DNA from: Faecalibacterium sp. HTF-F
GTDB lineage: Bacteria; Bacillota; Clostridia; Oscillospirales; Ruminococcaceae
Assembly: GCF_023347535.1 (NCBI RefSeq)
Contig: NZ_CP094473.1
Coordinates: 2,046,001-2,110,000, forward strand
DNA: 64,000 bases
Direction of reading: 5' to 3'
The notes below the pieces were generated by a model, which was not told the origin of the DNA, did no database searches, and saw nothing but the letters and a program-made list of their open reading frames with translations. Made by a program: the position numbers and the translations under genes. Shown piece after piece: positions 9,025 to 16,578 of this stretch (position 1 is its first letter; each line of letters opens with the position of its first letter).

Positions 9025-10838
9025 TTGATCGTCACAGCTTTCAAATGTCTTGGCAAAGAGCCCACTACGATCAGTTTTTTGGCATCATCATGTAAAAAGT
9101 AAATTCTCAGCAGATTTTCCGGGTCATTTCCTACCCCTAGATGAAAATCCAGCGGGCATTCCACCGGCTTTCCGGCAGCTCCCTGAAAATACTTTACCTT
9201 ATACTGTGTCGGAGTGAATTCCACAGTTGTCGTTCCCGTGGGTTTTACCTCAAAAGGACGTCCATATTTTTCAGAGCATCGATTATTCATCTCATCTGTG
9301 CTGATCCTTTCATATCGGCGCTCCCAATAATCTGTTGCAAGAAAATCCAATGCATCACAAATCAAATCGACGCTGATCGATTTTGCGGATCTGTCTTCTA
9401 GTAGAGCCTTCGCCTTGGGGTGCAGCAAAATTCGTCCCGTGAAATTTTCCTCGACCCATTCGGCGATCCGACTATGCTCTTTTGGCTGACTAAGTTTTCG
9501 CTTCAAATAAGCGATGTCTTCATCCTTTTCTGCCAGAATCGTTTCTATTTTCTGCCGCTCTGCAGCAATTTCCTTCCGAAGTTCTTCTTTTTCCTTATCG
9601 ATTCGCTCCTGATACAGTCTCTGTCGTTCCAACTGCTCCTTTAGTGACTGACATTCCTGATCTTTCTTTTTCAATGTCTCCTTCCATTGCACATCACAAA
9701 ATGCCAACTTCTGTTCCCACTTTTCCTCTGCTTTCGCAGATCGCTCCACAATGTCCGCTGAACTCTGAATCAGTCCTTTTCGTGCCATCGAAAGAAACTG
9801 AACCATTCCAAAAGACACTTGCTTATTCCGGGAATAACTCCGCAGTTCATTGCTCAGCTGCTCCAGCTGCACTGCTCGCCGGGCACTCGACGATTTATAA
9901 GGTACTATCTGAATTTTTCCACCATAGCACAGTGGATTCAGAATTAAAATATCACCACATTGTGCTGATATTCCTACCATAGAAATAAACCGTTCAAACA
10001 ACGCATCTTCTAACGAATAACTGCGGAAAAATGTAACACCGCTTCTTGCAAAATCTTCCGTCTGATATGGCACCCCTGCTTTTTTCGGCATCTGCACTGG
10101 AATTTTGTCCAGCGGAATCTTCGGCATCCATGAATCCCGAAGATCGTTCTGTTGAACAAATAATGGTACGTTATCTTCCTTGTTTTCGCGGTAACGAGTA
10201 AAAACTACACAGGGCAATTGATTATCCTGATTTTTCCAGATGGACAGAAGTTTCTTCACTTGCTCTACCGTTGAAAGGGAAATCGTTTCTTCGGTCAGCT
10301 TTGTGAGCTGCCTCAAACCAAAATTCGGATTTTCGATTAGCCGACGAATGATGGCTAACCGATAGACTTCTGCCTGCTGCGTGCCTTCCGGATCAGAAAT
10401 AACGGTTTGAAAACCACACTCTAGTTGTGTGTCTGAGATCCTGTATCCTACATTTGTCTCAATCACCCGACCGGGTACTGCCTGCCGAATTTGCTTCGGA
10501 TTGCCGGGATCTGATCCAAGATCAGGTTCTGTGATCTGCAAAGTCCAGATTCCATTCTCCGGCAGCGATACAATATCAATTACAAAGCCAGCATTGACAT
10601 GAAGAGACGGAAGGCAGGTATTGTCCGATGTCGTGTATGCAGATGGTGTCGGTAAGCATAACAATTCCTCCGGGACATGATCTCCCAAACGCTGCCGAAG
10701 CCATTCCATCGTAATCAAAGCAGCTAATCGCAATCCCTCCTGTGGGGTCGTTTTACTGTTTGCCATATAAGCATGAAGCTGATATGTTGGATATAGTTGA
10801 TTCTTTATCAATTTCACAATGTGATGCGTCTGACTCAT
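9021..10838 (-). CDS. Coiled-coil protein of the Hsp70/HerA operon, possible RelE-like C-terminal domain
   Basis: First gene of the operon. The ATG at 10838 is preferred (GGAG 8-9 bases upstream) over a TTG six codons earlier; it gives 605 residues. Residues 1-330 are an alpha/beta region of unknown family. About 370-450 is a strongly charged coiled coil (KEELRKEIAAERQKIETILA). The C-terminal about 85 residues run from KYGRPFEVKP and end LLRIYFLHDDAKKLIVVG followed by SLPRHL. That ending resembles the RelE/ParE-type strand pattern seen at the C-terminus of several defence-associated proteins, but I cannot confirm it. The stop overlaps the patatin start by 4 bp, implying translational coupling. 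As the promoter-proximal gene without an enzymatic motif, it could be a sensor or scaffold; this is inference. Confidence 0.8.
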   Translation of the reverse strand: MSQTHHIVKLIKNQLYPTYQLHAYMANSKTTPQEGLRLAALITMEWLRQRLGDHVPEELLCLPTPSAYTTSDNTCLPSLHVNAGFVIDIVSLPENGIWTLQITEPDLGSDPGNPKQIRQAVPGRVIETNVGYRISDTQLECGFQTVISDPEGTQQAEVYRLAIIRRLIENPNFGLRQLTKLTEETISLSTVEQVKKLLSIWKNQDNQLPCVVFTRYRENKEDNVPLFVQQNDLRDSWMPKIPLDKIPVQMPKKAGVPYQTEDFARSGVTFFRSYSLEDALFERFISMVGISAQCGDILILNPLCYGGKIQIVPYKSSSARRAVQLEQLSNELRSYSRNKQVSFGMVQFLSMARKGLIQSSADIVERSAKAEEKWEQKLAFCDVQWKETLKKKDQECQSLKEQLERQRLYQERIDKEKEELRKEIAAERQKIETILAEKDEDIAYLKRKLSQPKEHSRIAEWVEENFTGRILLHPKAKALLEDRSAKSISVDLICDALDFLATDYWERRYERISTDEMNNRCSEKYGRPFEVKPTGTTTVEFTPTQYKVKYFQGAAGKPVECPLDFHLGVGNDPENLLRIYFLHDDAKKLIVVGSLPRHLKAVTIK

Positions 10839-10884
10839 CTTGCACACTCCCAACAAAGTACTACGAGCAGCGTTCCTTGTGTAT

Positions 10885-10913
10885 AGTGTACATCAACAGC
10901 CTTTCGATGGCAA
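10885..10913 (-). promoter_or_regulatory. Secondary promoter candidate for the Hsp70/HerA operon
   Basis: TTGCCA (10908-10913), 17 bp, TACACT (10885-10890), about 47 bp upstream of the ATG at 10838. The -10 overlaps a small dyad (TGTA-N5-TACA). It matches the consensus moderately and may act alongside the operator-linked promoter further upstream. Confidence 0.4.
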
Positions 10914-11042
10914 TAAAAAATGACAACTTTCGCCAAATCCAGCACCCAGTCACTGTAACCATGTGCTTTTTCAAACGGAATATGGTCAGTTTTCCTCTGC
11001 GTCATTCAGTCTTCAACAAATTTTCTGTCCGATTACGACCTT

Positions 11043-11079
11043 ATTATACCAACCCAGAATGACAAAATCTGACATTCCG
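11043..11079 (-). promoter_or_regulatory. Operator plus extended -10 promoter of the Hsp70/HerA operon
   Basis: On the minus strand a 25-bp imperfect dyad (11055-11079; half-sites share the pattern GAATGNCA/TGNCATTC) is followed by 6 bp and then TATAAT (11043-11048), preceded by TG one base away as in extended -10 promoters. No good -35 hexamer exists; the dyad occupies that place. The dyad matches the one at the WYL divergent promoter in 20 of 25 positions, and the 6-bp spacing to the -10 is identical, so the WYL regulator encoded at 16579 is the probable binder. A protein covering the -35 position with a conserved distance to the -10 could activate or repress. Confidence 0.7.
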
Positions 11080-11119
11080 CTTATTTCATACAGATCATCT
11101 GATTTCCTTCCAGACAGAG

Positions 11120-11161
11120 AAAAACCTCCTCATGCGGTTCGATCCACATGAGGAGGTTTTT
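11120..11161. terminator. Bidirectional rho-independent terminator
   Basis: Perfect 15-bp arms: AAAAACCTCCTCATG (11120-11134) and its complement (11147-11161) with a 12-nt loop; flanking A and T tracts let it work on both strands. It insulates the Hsp70/HerA operon promoter from the gene at 11182-11685, which reads toward it. Confidence 0.9.
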
Positions 11162-11181
11162 CTTACGATTTATTTTGTCAT

Positions 11182-11685
11182 TTAGTTTCCCATCGATTTT
11201 CTCTGAAAGAACCTGTAAAGGTCGCTTTCAGCCTTGTCATTTTCATGTTTAGCTCTGACTGAAACTTCAGGAAACGTCGATATGTGAACGATATCACAGC
11301 CTTTTTCAACAGGAAAGTATCCTGAAACTGGCAGTTCTGTTCCATTCAGAAACCACTTTCCTGCATGAAGGCTGCAAACACTTCTTGCGTCTGAAATGGA
11401 ATCCCATGTCCATCCAGCTTCCAAAAAGCCTGTCGGACATTCAACCGGTATGTCCGAAAAAACAATAAACCGACAGAGATCACGCTCTTTGTCAATCTGA
11501 AGATTATGGATGATCCTATCCCATTGCAGATCATCCCACCGGGAAAATTCATTTCCATTATTGTATTGCTTCTTCACCGAATTCTCTGTAATTGAATCCT
11601 CTGTACCGTAAAGCACCGAATATCTCGAATGGAACACTTTCACAATCACTGTTTTCTTTATAACATTTTCATTTTCTGGCATCAC
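11182..11685 (-). CDS. Hypothetical protein between the two operons
   Basis: 167 residues from ATG 11685 (MPENENVIKK), which has GAGG upstream; a TTG at 11733 would add 16 residues but lies inside an inverted repeat. The protein is mixed alpha/beta with several Trp (SRWDDLQWDRI, GWTWDSISDA) and no motif I recognise, no membrane segment and no signal peptide. It has its own promoter (11755-11783) and ends 21 bp before a strong terminator, so it is a monocistronic unit placed between the RNA-repair operon and the Hsp70/HerA operon. It could be an accessory member of either system; there is no sequence evidence for a function. Confidence 0.65.
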   Translation of the reverse strand: MMPENENVIKKTVIVKVFHSRYSVLYGTEDSITENSVKKQYNNGNEFSRWDDLQWDRIIHNLQIDKERDLCRFIVFSDIPVECPTGFLEAGWTWDSISDARSVCSLHAGKWFLNGTELPVSGYFPVEKGCDIVHISTFPEVSVRAKHENDKAESDLYRFFQRKSMGN

Positions 11686-11754
11686 TTGTTCCTCATCCCT
11701 ATCCGAAGACCAGCTTGCTGTGGCCTGTGACAATCCATCTACATACTGTTATAA

Positions 11755-11783
11755 AGTATAATACAGTCACAGGATGTTTGCAA
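11755..11783 (-). promoter_or_regulatory. Promoter of the gene at 11182-11685, within an inverted repeat
   Basis: TTGCAA (11778-11783), 17 bp, TATACT (11755-11760). The -10 and spacer lie between CCTGTGAC (11724-11731) and its complement GTCACAGG (11766-11773), so a protein or RNA structure could affect this promoter. A further dyad TCATTTG-T-CAAATGA sits at 11796-11810. Confidence 0.55.
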
Positions 11784-11834
11784 GCACGACCGCTCTCATT
11801 TGTCAAATGATGCCTGAGTAGTTCTTTTTTTGAA

Positions 11835-12425
11835 TCATGCCACTCGCTTAAAATACCGTCCTTCAAACTTTACCCGTGCATTTCCACGTTCCAGACTGGT
11901 ATGCCTGCCCCAGTTCTCATTTCGGATAACAGCTTGTTTTTGCTGATTTTCACTTTGTACCATTTGCCGGAGGCGCGCCACTGCTTTCTGTTTGTTCAGG
12001 TATTGGCTGCGTTCATCAGTGCAAACACTGTTCTGTCCGGTCGGCAGATAAATCACCCGGACACCGGTTTCCACCTTGTTCACGTTCTGCCCGCCCTTGC
12101 CGCTGCTGCGAAAGGTTTCAAACAGCACTTGTTTCGGGTCAAAAACTTCTGTTTTGGCTTCTGCGCAGCTGCTGAAATCCAGAAACCAGTTCTTGCGCTT
12201 GTGACCAATGCGATAAGGACTTGGACAGACCCACTGCACCGAACCGACAAACTGCGATAAATCAGCATCTGTCTGGATTCGCACGGAGCGATAGGTATTT
12301 TCGTAGTATCCCTGTGACGTTTCCAGTACGGAGATTTTATAATATTTTTGCAGGTAGGCCAGAAATTTTGCCACACCAAGCTCACACTCGGCAGGTCCTT
12401 GCCCCGAACTGATTTGGTAAATCAT
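11835..12425 (-). CDS. prfH: Peptide chain release factor H homologue
   Basis: 196 residues. The GGQ peptidyl-tRNA hydrolysis motif is at 111-113 in SSGKGGQNVNKVETGVRV, followed by the basic C-terminal tail of class I release factors. There is no codon-recognition (PxT/SPF) domain, as in PrfH. PrfH frees ribosomes whose 16S rRNA has been cut in the decoding centre, and its RtcB partner reseals the rRNA; this pairing is established for prfH-rtcB operons. Its ATG overlaps the rtcB stop (ATGA), showing translational coupling. It is the last gene of the MoxR-VWA-rtcB-prfH operon. Length is normal for the family. Confidence 0.93.
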   Translation of the reverse strand: MIYQISSGQGPAECELGVAKFLAYLQKYYKISVLETSQGYYENTYRSVRIQTDADLSQFVGSVQWVCPSPYRIGHKRKNWFLDFSSCAEAKTEVFDPKQVLFETFRSSGKGGQNVNKVETGVRVIYLPTGQNSVCTDERSQYLNKQKAVARLRQMVQSENQQKQAVIRNENWGRHTSLERGNARVKFEGRYFKRVA

Positions 12426-13531
12426 TTTGCAATTTCCTCACTTGCCTTAAAGTTGTAGATAGGCTTTGTCCTCTCTACGATTTCCACAGTAGGTTCAACC
12501 TGCCGGAGAATAGTTTCCATCGGCTTATAGGCCATTGGGCTTTCGTCCAGTGTGTTCCGATTGACAGAGCTGGTATAAACACCCTGCATTTCTTTTTTGT
12601 ACTGTGACAGTGTAAAGCTGTTTCGTGCATCTGCACGGCTCATCAGGCGGCCTGCACCGTGGGGAGCCGATTCGTTCCATTCCAGATTGCCCTTTCCAAT
12701 GCAAAGTAGACAACCATCCCGCATATTCATCGGGATCACGAGTTTTTCGCCCGCCTTTGCGGAAACTGCACCCTTGCGCAGAATCATGGAATCCAGATCA
12801 ATGTAGTTATGGATGGTAGAAATTGTTTCTTCCACGTCCAGCTTCATGCTTTTCACAATATCATTTACAATCGCTCTGCGGTTCAGTTCCGCAAACGCCT
12901 GCGTGATTTTCATGTCGTGCAGATAATCGTCCATCAGGCTTTCCGTAGCATAGGCCAGCTCAAAAGGTGTGCCTTCCGGGCACTGTTGAAATGCTTCGCT
13001 CTGGTAAAACGATGCCACTTCCACACCAAGCCGCCGACTGCCGGAATGGATAATGAGCCAGTATGAGCCATCCGCCGCCTTATCAACCTCGATAAAATGG
13101 TTGCCGCCGCCCAATGTGCCTATAGCGCAAAGAGCCTTATCCTTCTGGACATGACGCAGACAAAGCAGCTCGTCCAAGTGTGCCTGTTCTGCAAAATGAT
13201 GCGGCACGGAGCGCACCTGTTTTCCGGCTGGAATTTTATCGCGAATCAATTTATCCAGCTTTTGCAGTTCCAGACGTTTAGCATGGAACTTGACTGCCAG
13301 CATTCCGCAGCCAATATCCACGCCTACCAGACCGGGAGCCACACAGTCCTTGATGGTCATTGTAGTGCCGACTGCACAGCCTTTTCCAGCGTGAACATCC
13401 GGCATAATGCGGATGCTGCTGCCTTTTGAGATTAGACTGCCGCACAGTGCACGAATCAAACCCTCTGCACCGGAATCCAAAGTCTCTGCATATACCAGCG
13501 CAGAATTATAAGTATTTTGTATTGTAATCAA
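12422..13531 (-). CDS. rtcB: RNA-splicing ligase RtcB (PrfH-associated type)
   Basis: 369 residues, complete. Conserved blocks: MPDVHAGKGCAVGTTMT (43-59), the metal-binding VDIGCGM (Asp72, Cys75), GTLGGGNHFIEV, and HGAGR near residue 290, whose His is guanylylated in RtcB. The enzyme joins 2',3'-cyclic phosphate or 3'-phosphate ends to 5'-OH ends using GTP and Mn2+. Its fused layout with prfH suggests repair of toxin-cut rRNA. It starts with TTG at 13531, 15 bp after the VWA-like gene. A bacterial rtcB is usually stress-controlled (RtcR/sigma54 in Proteobacteria); here a WYL regulator sits at the head of the operon instead. Confidence 0.95.
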   Translation of the reverse strand: MITIQNTYNSALVYAETLDSGAEGLIRALCGSLISKGSSIRIMPDVHAGKGCAVGTTMTIKDCVAPGLVGVDIGCGMLAVKFHAKRLELQKLDKLIRDKIPAGKQVRSVPHHFAEQAHLDELLCLRHVQKDKALCAIGTLGGGNHFIEVDKAADGSYWLIIHSGSRRLGVEVASFYQSEAFQQCPEGTPFELAYATESLMDDYLHDMKITQAFAELNRRAIVNDIVKSMKLDVEETISTIHNYIDLDSMILRKGAVSAKAGEKLVIPMNMRDGCLLCIGKGNLEWNESAPHGAGRLMSRADARNSFTLSQYKKEMQGVYTSSVNRNTLDESPMAYKPMETILRQVEPTVEIVERTKPIYNFKASEEIAK

Positions 13532-13546
13532 AGCAATGCCTTTCTT

Positions 13547-15304
13547 TTATTTCAGCCGGAACACCGGCCCTTTGGGTGGAAACGGGAGCCGATTGCCCCA
13601 TGGAATCAGATAAGCGTGGTTGCGTCCCCGCAGATTAAGCCGGTCACAGGCTCCATCGGTAATGATGAGCAGCGGCGCATCTTTCGGGAAACATATATCA
13701 TTTTCCAGCAGGTCGATTCCGGGCTGTAAACGGGTGCCGCCGCGTCCTTTTACCTGAACGGCTCCGGCAATCTCTTCCGGGTTCATCATCCCCTGGTCGT
13801 AAACGGCAGCATCACAGAAAATCACCCGGATCGCCTGCACATCTCTTGCTTCACTATAGCTGGCGATAGAGCCAAGCGCTGCTGCCAGCAGTCCACGGGA
13901 CATGGAACCGGAGGTGTCCAGCAGCACCGCAAATGTCTGCTGTTTTTCCGGGTGCTCTTCCAGCCGCCATGCGGGGCGTGGAATATCCGGAGTGGAACTC
14001 TGCCGCCGACTGAGTCGCGCATAGGAACGGTGCTTTTCCATGACCGTAAAGTTTTCATCAAACCATTTTCCCAGTTCCACATCCCACGAAATGGGCGGGC
14101 GGGACAGCGCATGGATTTCTTCGATTAGTCCAGCAGGCAGATAGCCCCTGTTCTGCTGGGTGTGATATACAAGCCCCTGCTGCAAGGCAGAACGATAGAC
14201 GGAATCCAGTTTATTGCCGTTCAAATCTACCACTTCTGAGCCATCGCCATAAAGCAGATCACCCGGATTTTCTTTCAGGTACTGCCGGATGTTTTCACAG
14301 AGTTGGTCATAGACCGCTTCTGCGGACATCCCATGGAACTGGTTATCGAACAGTGCTGACTCTAGCATACAGCCTACTTTCATCTCACAGAGCCAGTCAT
14401 TCACCACATAATCACAGGCAACATTCCAGAGTTCGGGTATTCTATCTTCACAGCGCAAATCATGGCGCAGAGCCGCATGAAGAAATTCATGCGCCAGCAC
14501 GAATTTCCACTCTTCCAGATTCAGGCGGCAACGAGGATTGATATAGATTTCGCCCAGTTGCGGGCTGACTGCTGCAACCGGGATGTTCAGCCGGGAAACA
14601 ACATCGCCGCTGTCCACGATGTGGAACGCCGAGGCTACTGCACCCAGCAGCGGAAAACTGGATAAAAACCAGTCCCGTGCCTGCAAATAGACAGGCTGCA
14701 TCCAGTAATGCTGATGTCCGGTGGAGATTCCTCTGGATTCCATCAAGGTCTTCTGCATTGATGCCTGAAGGGACTGAGCAAAAATTTCTGTATAATCCGT
14801 TTTGATATCGTCCCGGTTCCACACCATATCGGGCCTGCCGCCAGTCATAGTGCTAAAAATGCTTCCAGAAACCGAGGCGGTCTGTAATTGCTGGAACGCC
14901 TGCTCTTCCTCTTTGACCGGAAAAGGCAGCTCCTGCTGAAACTCCGGAGGCGGTGTGCCGATATGGCTGTCCTTCAGGAAGCGCGCAATGACTAAATCAC
15001 AAGCCATATTCCAACGGGTATCTTTCATACGCTCTTTCTGAAAATGTCCGAAGCCAAGATGCAATAGGCAGTGGCTTATGATATATTCCCACTCTCCAAC
15101 GGATGCTTTCCGGTGCGGATTCAGATAAATGTCCCCATCGTTTGTAACATAAGCCCAGTCTGCTTTTGCCATGGGATAACGTTCAGAGCAGTATACACGC
15201 GTGCAGTATGCAAGCCGGAACAGGGGGCCATCCTCAATTTTTTCAACCGCCTTTCGCCATGTGGGGATGCTGTCCTGCTGCGTTTTTTCCTCTTTTTGGC
15301 CCAT
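13547..15304 (-). CDS. Metallopeptidase-like/VWA-like protein (DUF2201 type) with duplicated N-domain
   Basis: 585 residues. Two related segments occur in tandem: EWEYIISHCLLHLGFGHFQK (71-90) with WNMACDLVIARF after it, and EWKFVLAHEFLHAALRH (265-281) with WNVACDYVVNDW after it. The second has an intact zincin motif HEFLH (272-276); the first is degenerate (HCLLH, 78-82). The C-terminal third holds a VWA-like metal-site segment FAVLLDTSGSMS near 460 and a later TDGACD. This layout matches the VWA-like/metallopeptidase proteins that pair with MoxR AAA ATPases. The start is 4 bp from the MoxR stop. The pair probably forms an ATP-driven remodelling complex linked to RNA repair; the substrate is unknown. 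Confidence 0.88.
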   Translation of the reverse strand: MGQKEEKTQQDSIPTWRKAVEKIEDGPLFRLAYCTRVYCSERYPMAKADWAYVTNDGDIYLNPHRKASVGEWEYIISHCLLHLGFGHFQKERMKDTRWNMACDLVIARFLKDSHIGTPPPEFQQELPFPVKEEEQAFQQLQTASVSGSIFSTMTGGRPDMVWNRDDIKTDYTEIFAQSLQASMQKTLMESRGISTGHQHYWMQPVYLQARDWFLSSFPLLGAVASAFHIVDSGDVVSRLNIPVAAVSPQLGEIYINPRCRLNLEEWKFVLAHEFLHAALRHDLRCEDRIPELWNVACDYVVNDWLCEMKVGCMLESALFDNQFHGMSAEAVYDQLCENIRQYLKENPGDLLYGDGSEVVDLNGNKLDSVYRSALQQGLVYHTQQNRGYLPAGLIEEIHALSRPPISWDVELGKWFDENFTVMEKHRSYARLSRRQSSTPDIPRPAWRLEEHPEKQQTFAVLLDTSGSMSRGLLAAALGSIASYSEARDVQAIRVIFCDAAVYDQGMMNPEEIAGAVQVKGRGGTRLQPGIDLLENDICFPKDAPLLIITDGACDRLNLRGRNHAYLIPWGNRLPFPPKGPVFRLK

Positions 15305-15308
15305 ATCG

Positions 15309-16367
15309 TCACCCCATCTTCTTGTTGGTCAGTGCGGGCAGGTCGCGGGTCACTTCCACGATGAACCACGCAGGAAGCGTTTCGCCATTCTCTGGGGTAA
15401 TTGCCATCTGTGCGATTTCCAGACTGATGCCCGCCAGCTCGACCAGCAGGTCCTTTGCACGCAGTGTAAGTGTCTGTGTAGCAGACGTGAGTTTGCTGCG
15501 GTTACGGGGCAGTTCTTTCAGTAGCTGTGCCCGGAAGCTCTGCGCCAGAAAGTAGAGCACATCGCGCTCTTCCGGTTTATCTGGCCAATTCTGCGTTCCA
15601 TTGATGATTTTCGTGATAGAATATGCCTGCCGCACCTGCCGGACATAGGCCACAAACTGTGCCGCATGAGCAGCGGTCAGACAGCCGTTTGCCAGAACCG
15701 CCAGTTCCTGTTCCGAAATAGAATCGCCGTAACTGATAATGGCATCGCTGAGCATGTGCCAGCTGCGGGGAGAAGAAAAGGGCTCTTCCGTTTTGGATGG
15801 TTGACTCCACAACTGGTCGGGGCGGAAACAAATATAATCGTATACATAAGGGTGAATGCCGTGCCCTGCGGCCCATTCCAGCCAGATACGGCTGTCAGCG
15901 CGAAGCTCAACATGGAACATCCGGTTGAGTAGCGCAGAGGACATAGGCCGGGTTATGGCGTTGTCCTGCGCACGGTTGCCTGCACCGATCACGATAGAGC
16001 CTTTGGGCAGGTGATATTCCCCGATGCGGCGTTCCAGAATAAGGGAATAAAATGCTTTCTGTACTTCCTGAGAACAGGCGTTCAATTCGTCCAGAAACAG
16101 GCAATAGGGTTCTTCCCGTGCGATCATTTTAGGCGGGCAGAACACGCTGCGGCCATTTATGATTTGCGGCACACCGATAATATCTTCCGGCGCAAGCTGA
16201 CTGCCCAGCAGAGAAACGCAGGGCAGTCCCATATCTGCGGCGAACTGCTCTACGATAGCAGACTTGCCGATGCCGGGTGCTCCCCAGATAAAGACAGGGC
16301 GCACAATGCCAACGTTCAATAAAATATCCAGAAGCTGTTTCTGGTCAACCGATACTGCAAGATTCAA
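15309..16367 (-). CDS. MoxR-family AAA+ ATPase
   Basis: 352 residues. Walker A GAPGIGKS at 29-36, Walker B CLFLDEL at 89-95, and a sensor-1-like GAGNRAQDN after VIGAG. The start is TTG with a strong GGAGGTAAG 6 bases upstream. It is the first gene of the operon and is followed at 4 bp by the VWA-like gene, the usual MoxR partner. MoxR ATPases act as chaperone-like remodelers together with VWA proteins. Transcription starts from the minus-strand side of the divergent operator region 16461-16509. The family is certain; its part in rRNA repair or in sensing damage is inferred from the operon. Confidence 0.92.
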   Translation of the reverse strand: MNLAVSVDQKQLLDILLNVGIVRPVFIWGAPGIGKSAIVEQFAADMGLPCVSLLGSQLAPEDIIGVPQIINGRSVFCPPKMIAREEPYCLFLDELNACSQEVQKAFYSLILERRIGEYHLPKGSIVIGAGNRAQDNAITRPMSSALLNRMFHVELRADSRIWLEWAAGHGIHPYVYDYICFRPDQLWSQPSKTEEPFSSPRSWHMLSDAIISYGDSISEQELAVLANGCLTAAHAAQFVAYVRQVRQAYSITKIINGTQNWPDKPEERDVLYFLAQSFRAQLLKELPRNRSKLTSATQTLTLRAKDLLVELAGISLEIAQMAITPENGETLPAWFIVEVTRDLPALTNKKMG

Positions 16368-16460
16368 AGTAATCTTACCTCCATAATTTTTCGGATAGTT
16401 TTCTTTCTATGATTCAAAGATTTCATCTTGTTGCTTCTCCTTTCCCGTTTGTTTGAGCAT

Positions 16461-16509
16461 AGTATAGCAGAACAGCATGACAGAATCTGTCATGCTGCAA
16501 ACTTATAAT
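16461..16509. promoter_or_regulatory. Divergent promoters around a perfect 25-bp operator
   Basis: The operator is CAGCATGACAGA (16473-16484), one A, and the exact complement (16486-16497). To its right, 6 bp then TATAAT (16504-16509) serves the WYL gene. To its left, on the minus strand, 6 bp then TATACT (16461-16466) serves the MoxR-VWA-rtcB-prfH operon. Neither promoter has a recognisable -35; the operator occupies that position for both. The symmetrical 6-bp spacing implies one bound dimer controls both directions. The same arrangement recurs at 11043-11079. Confidence 0.82.
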
Positions 16510-16578
16510 ATCATTATCCTGAGATTGTCTTTTGAAGGATTTTTTCGTATACTAAACGTAAGAAACGAGGGAGAGAGC

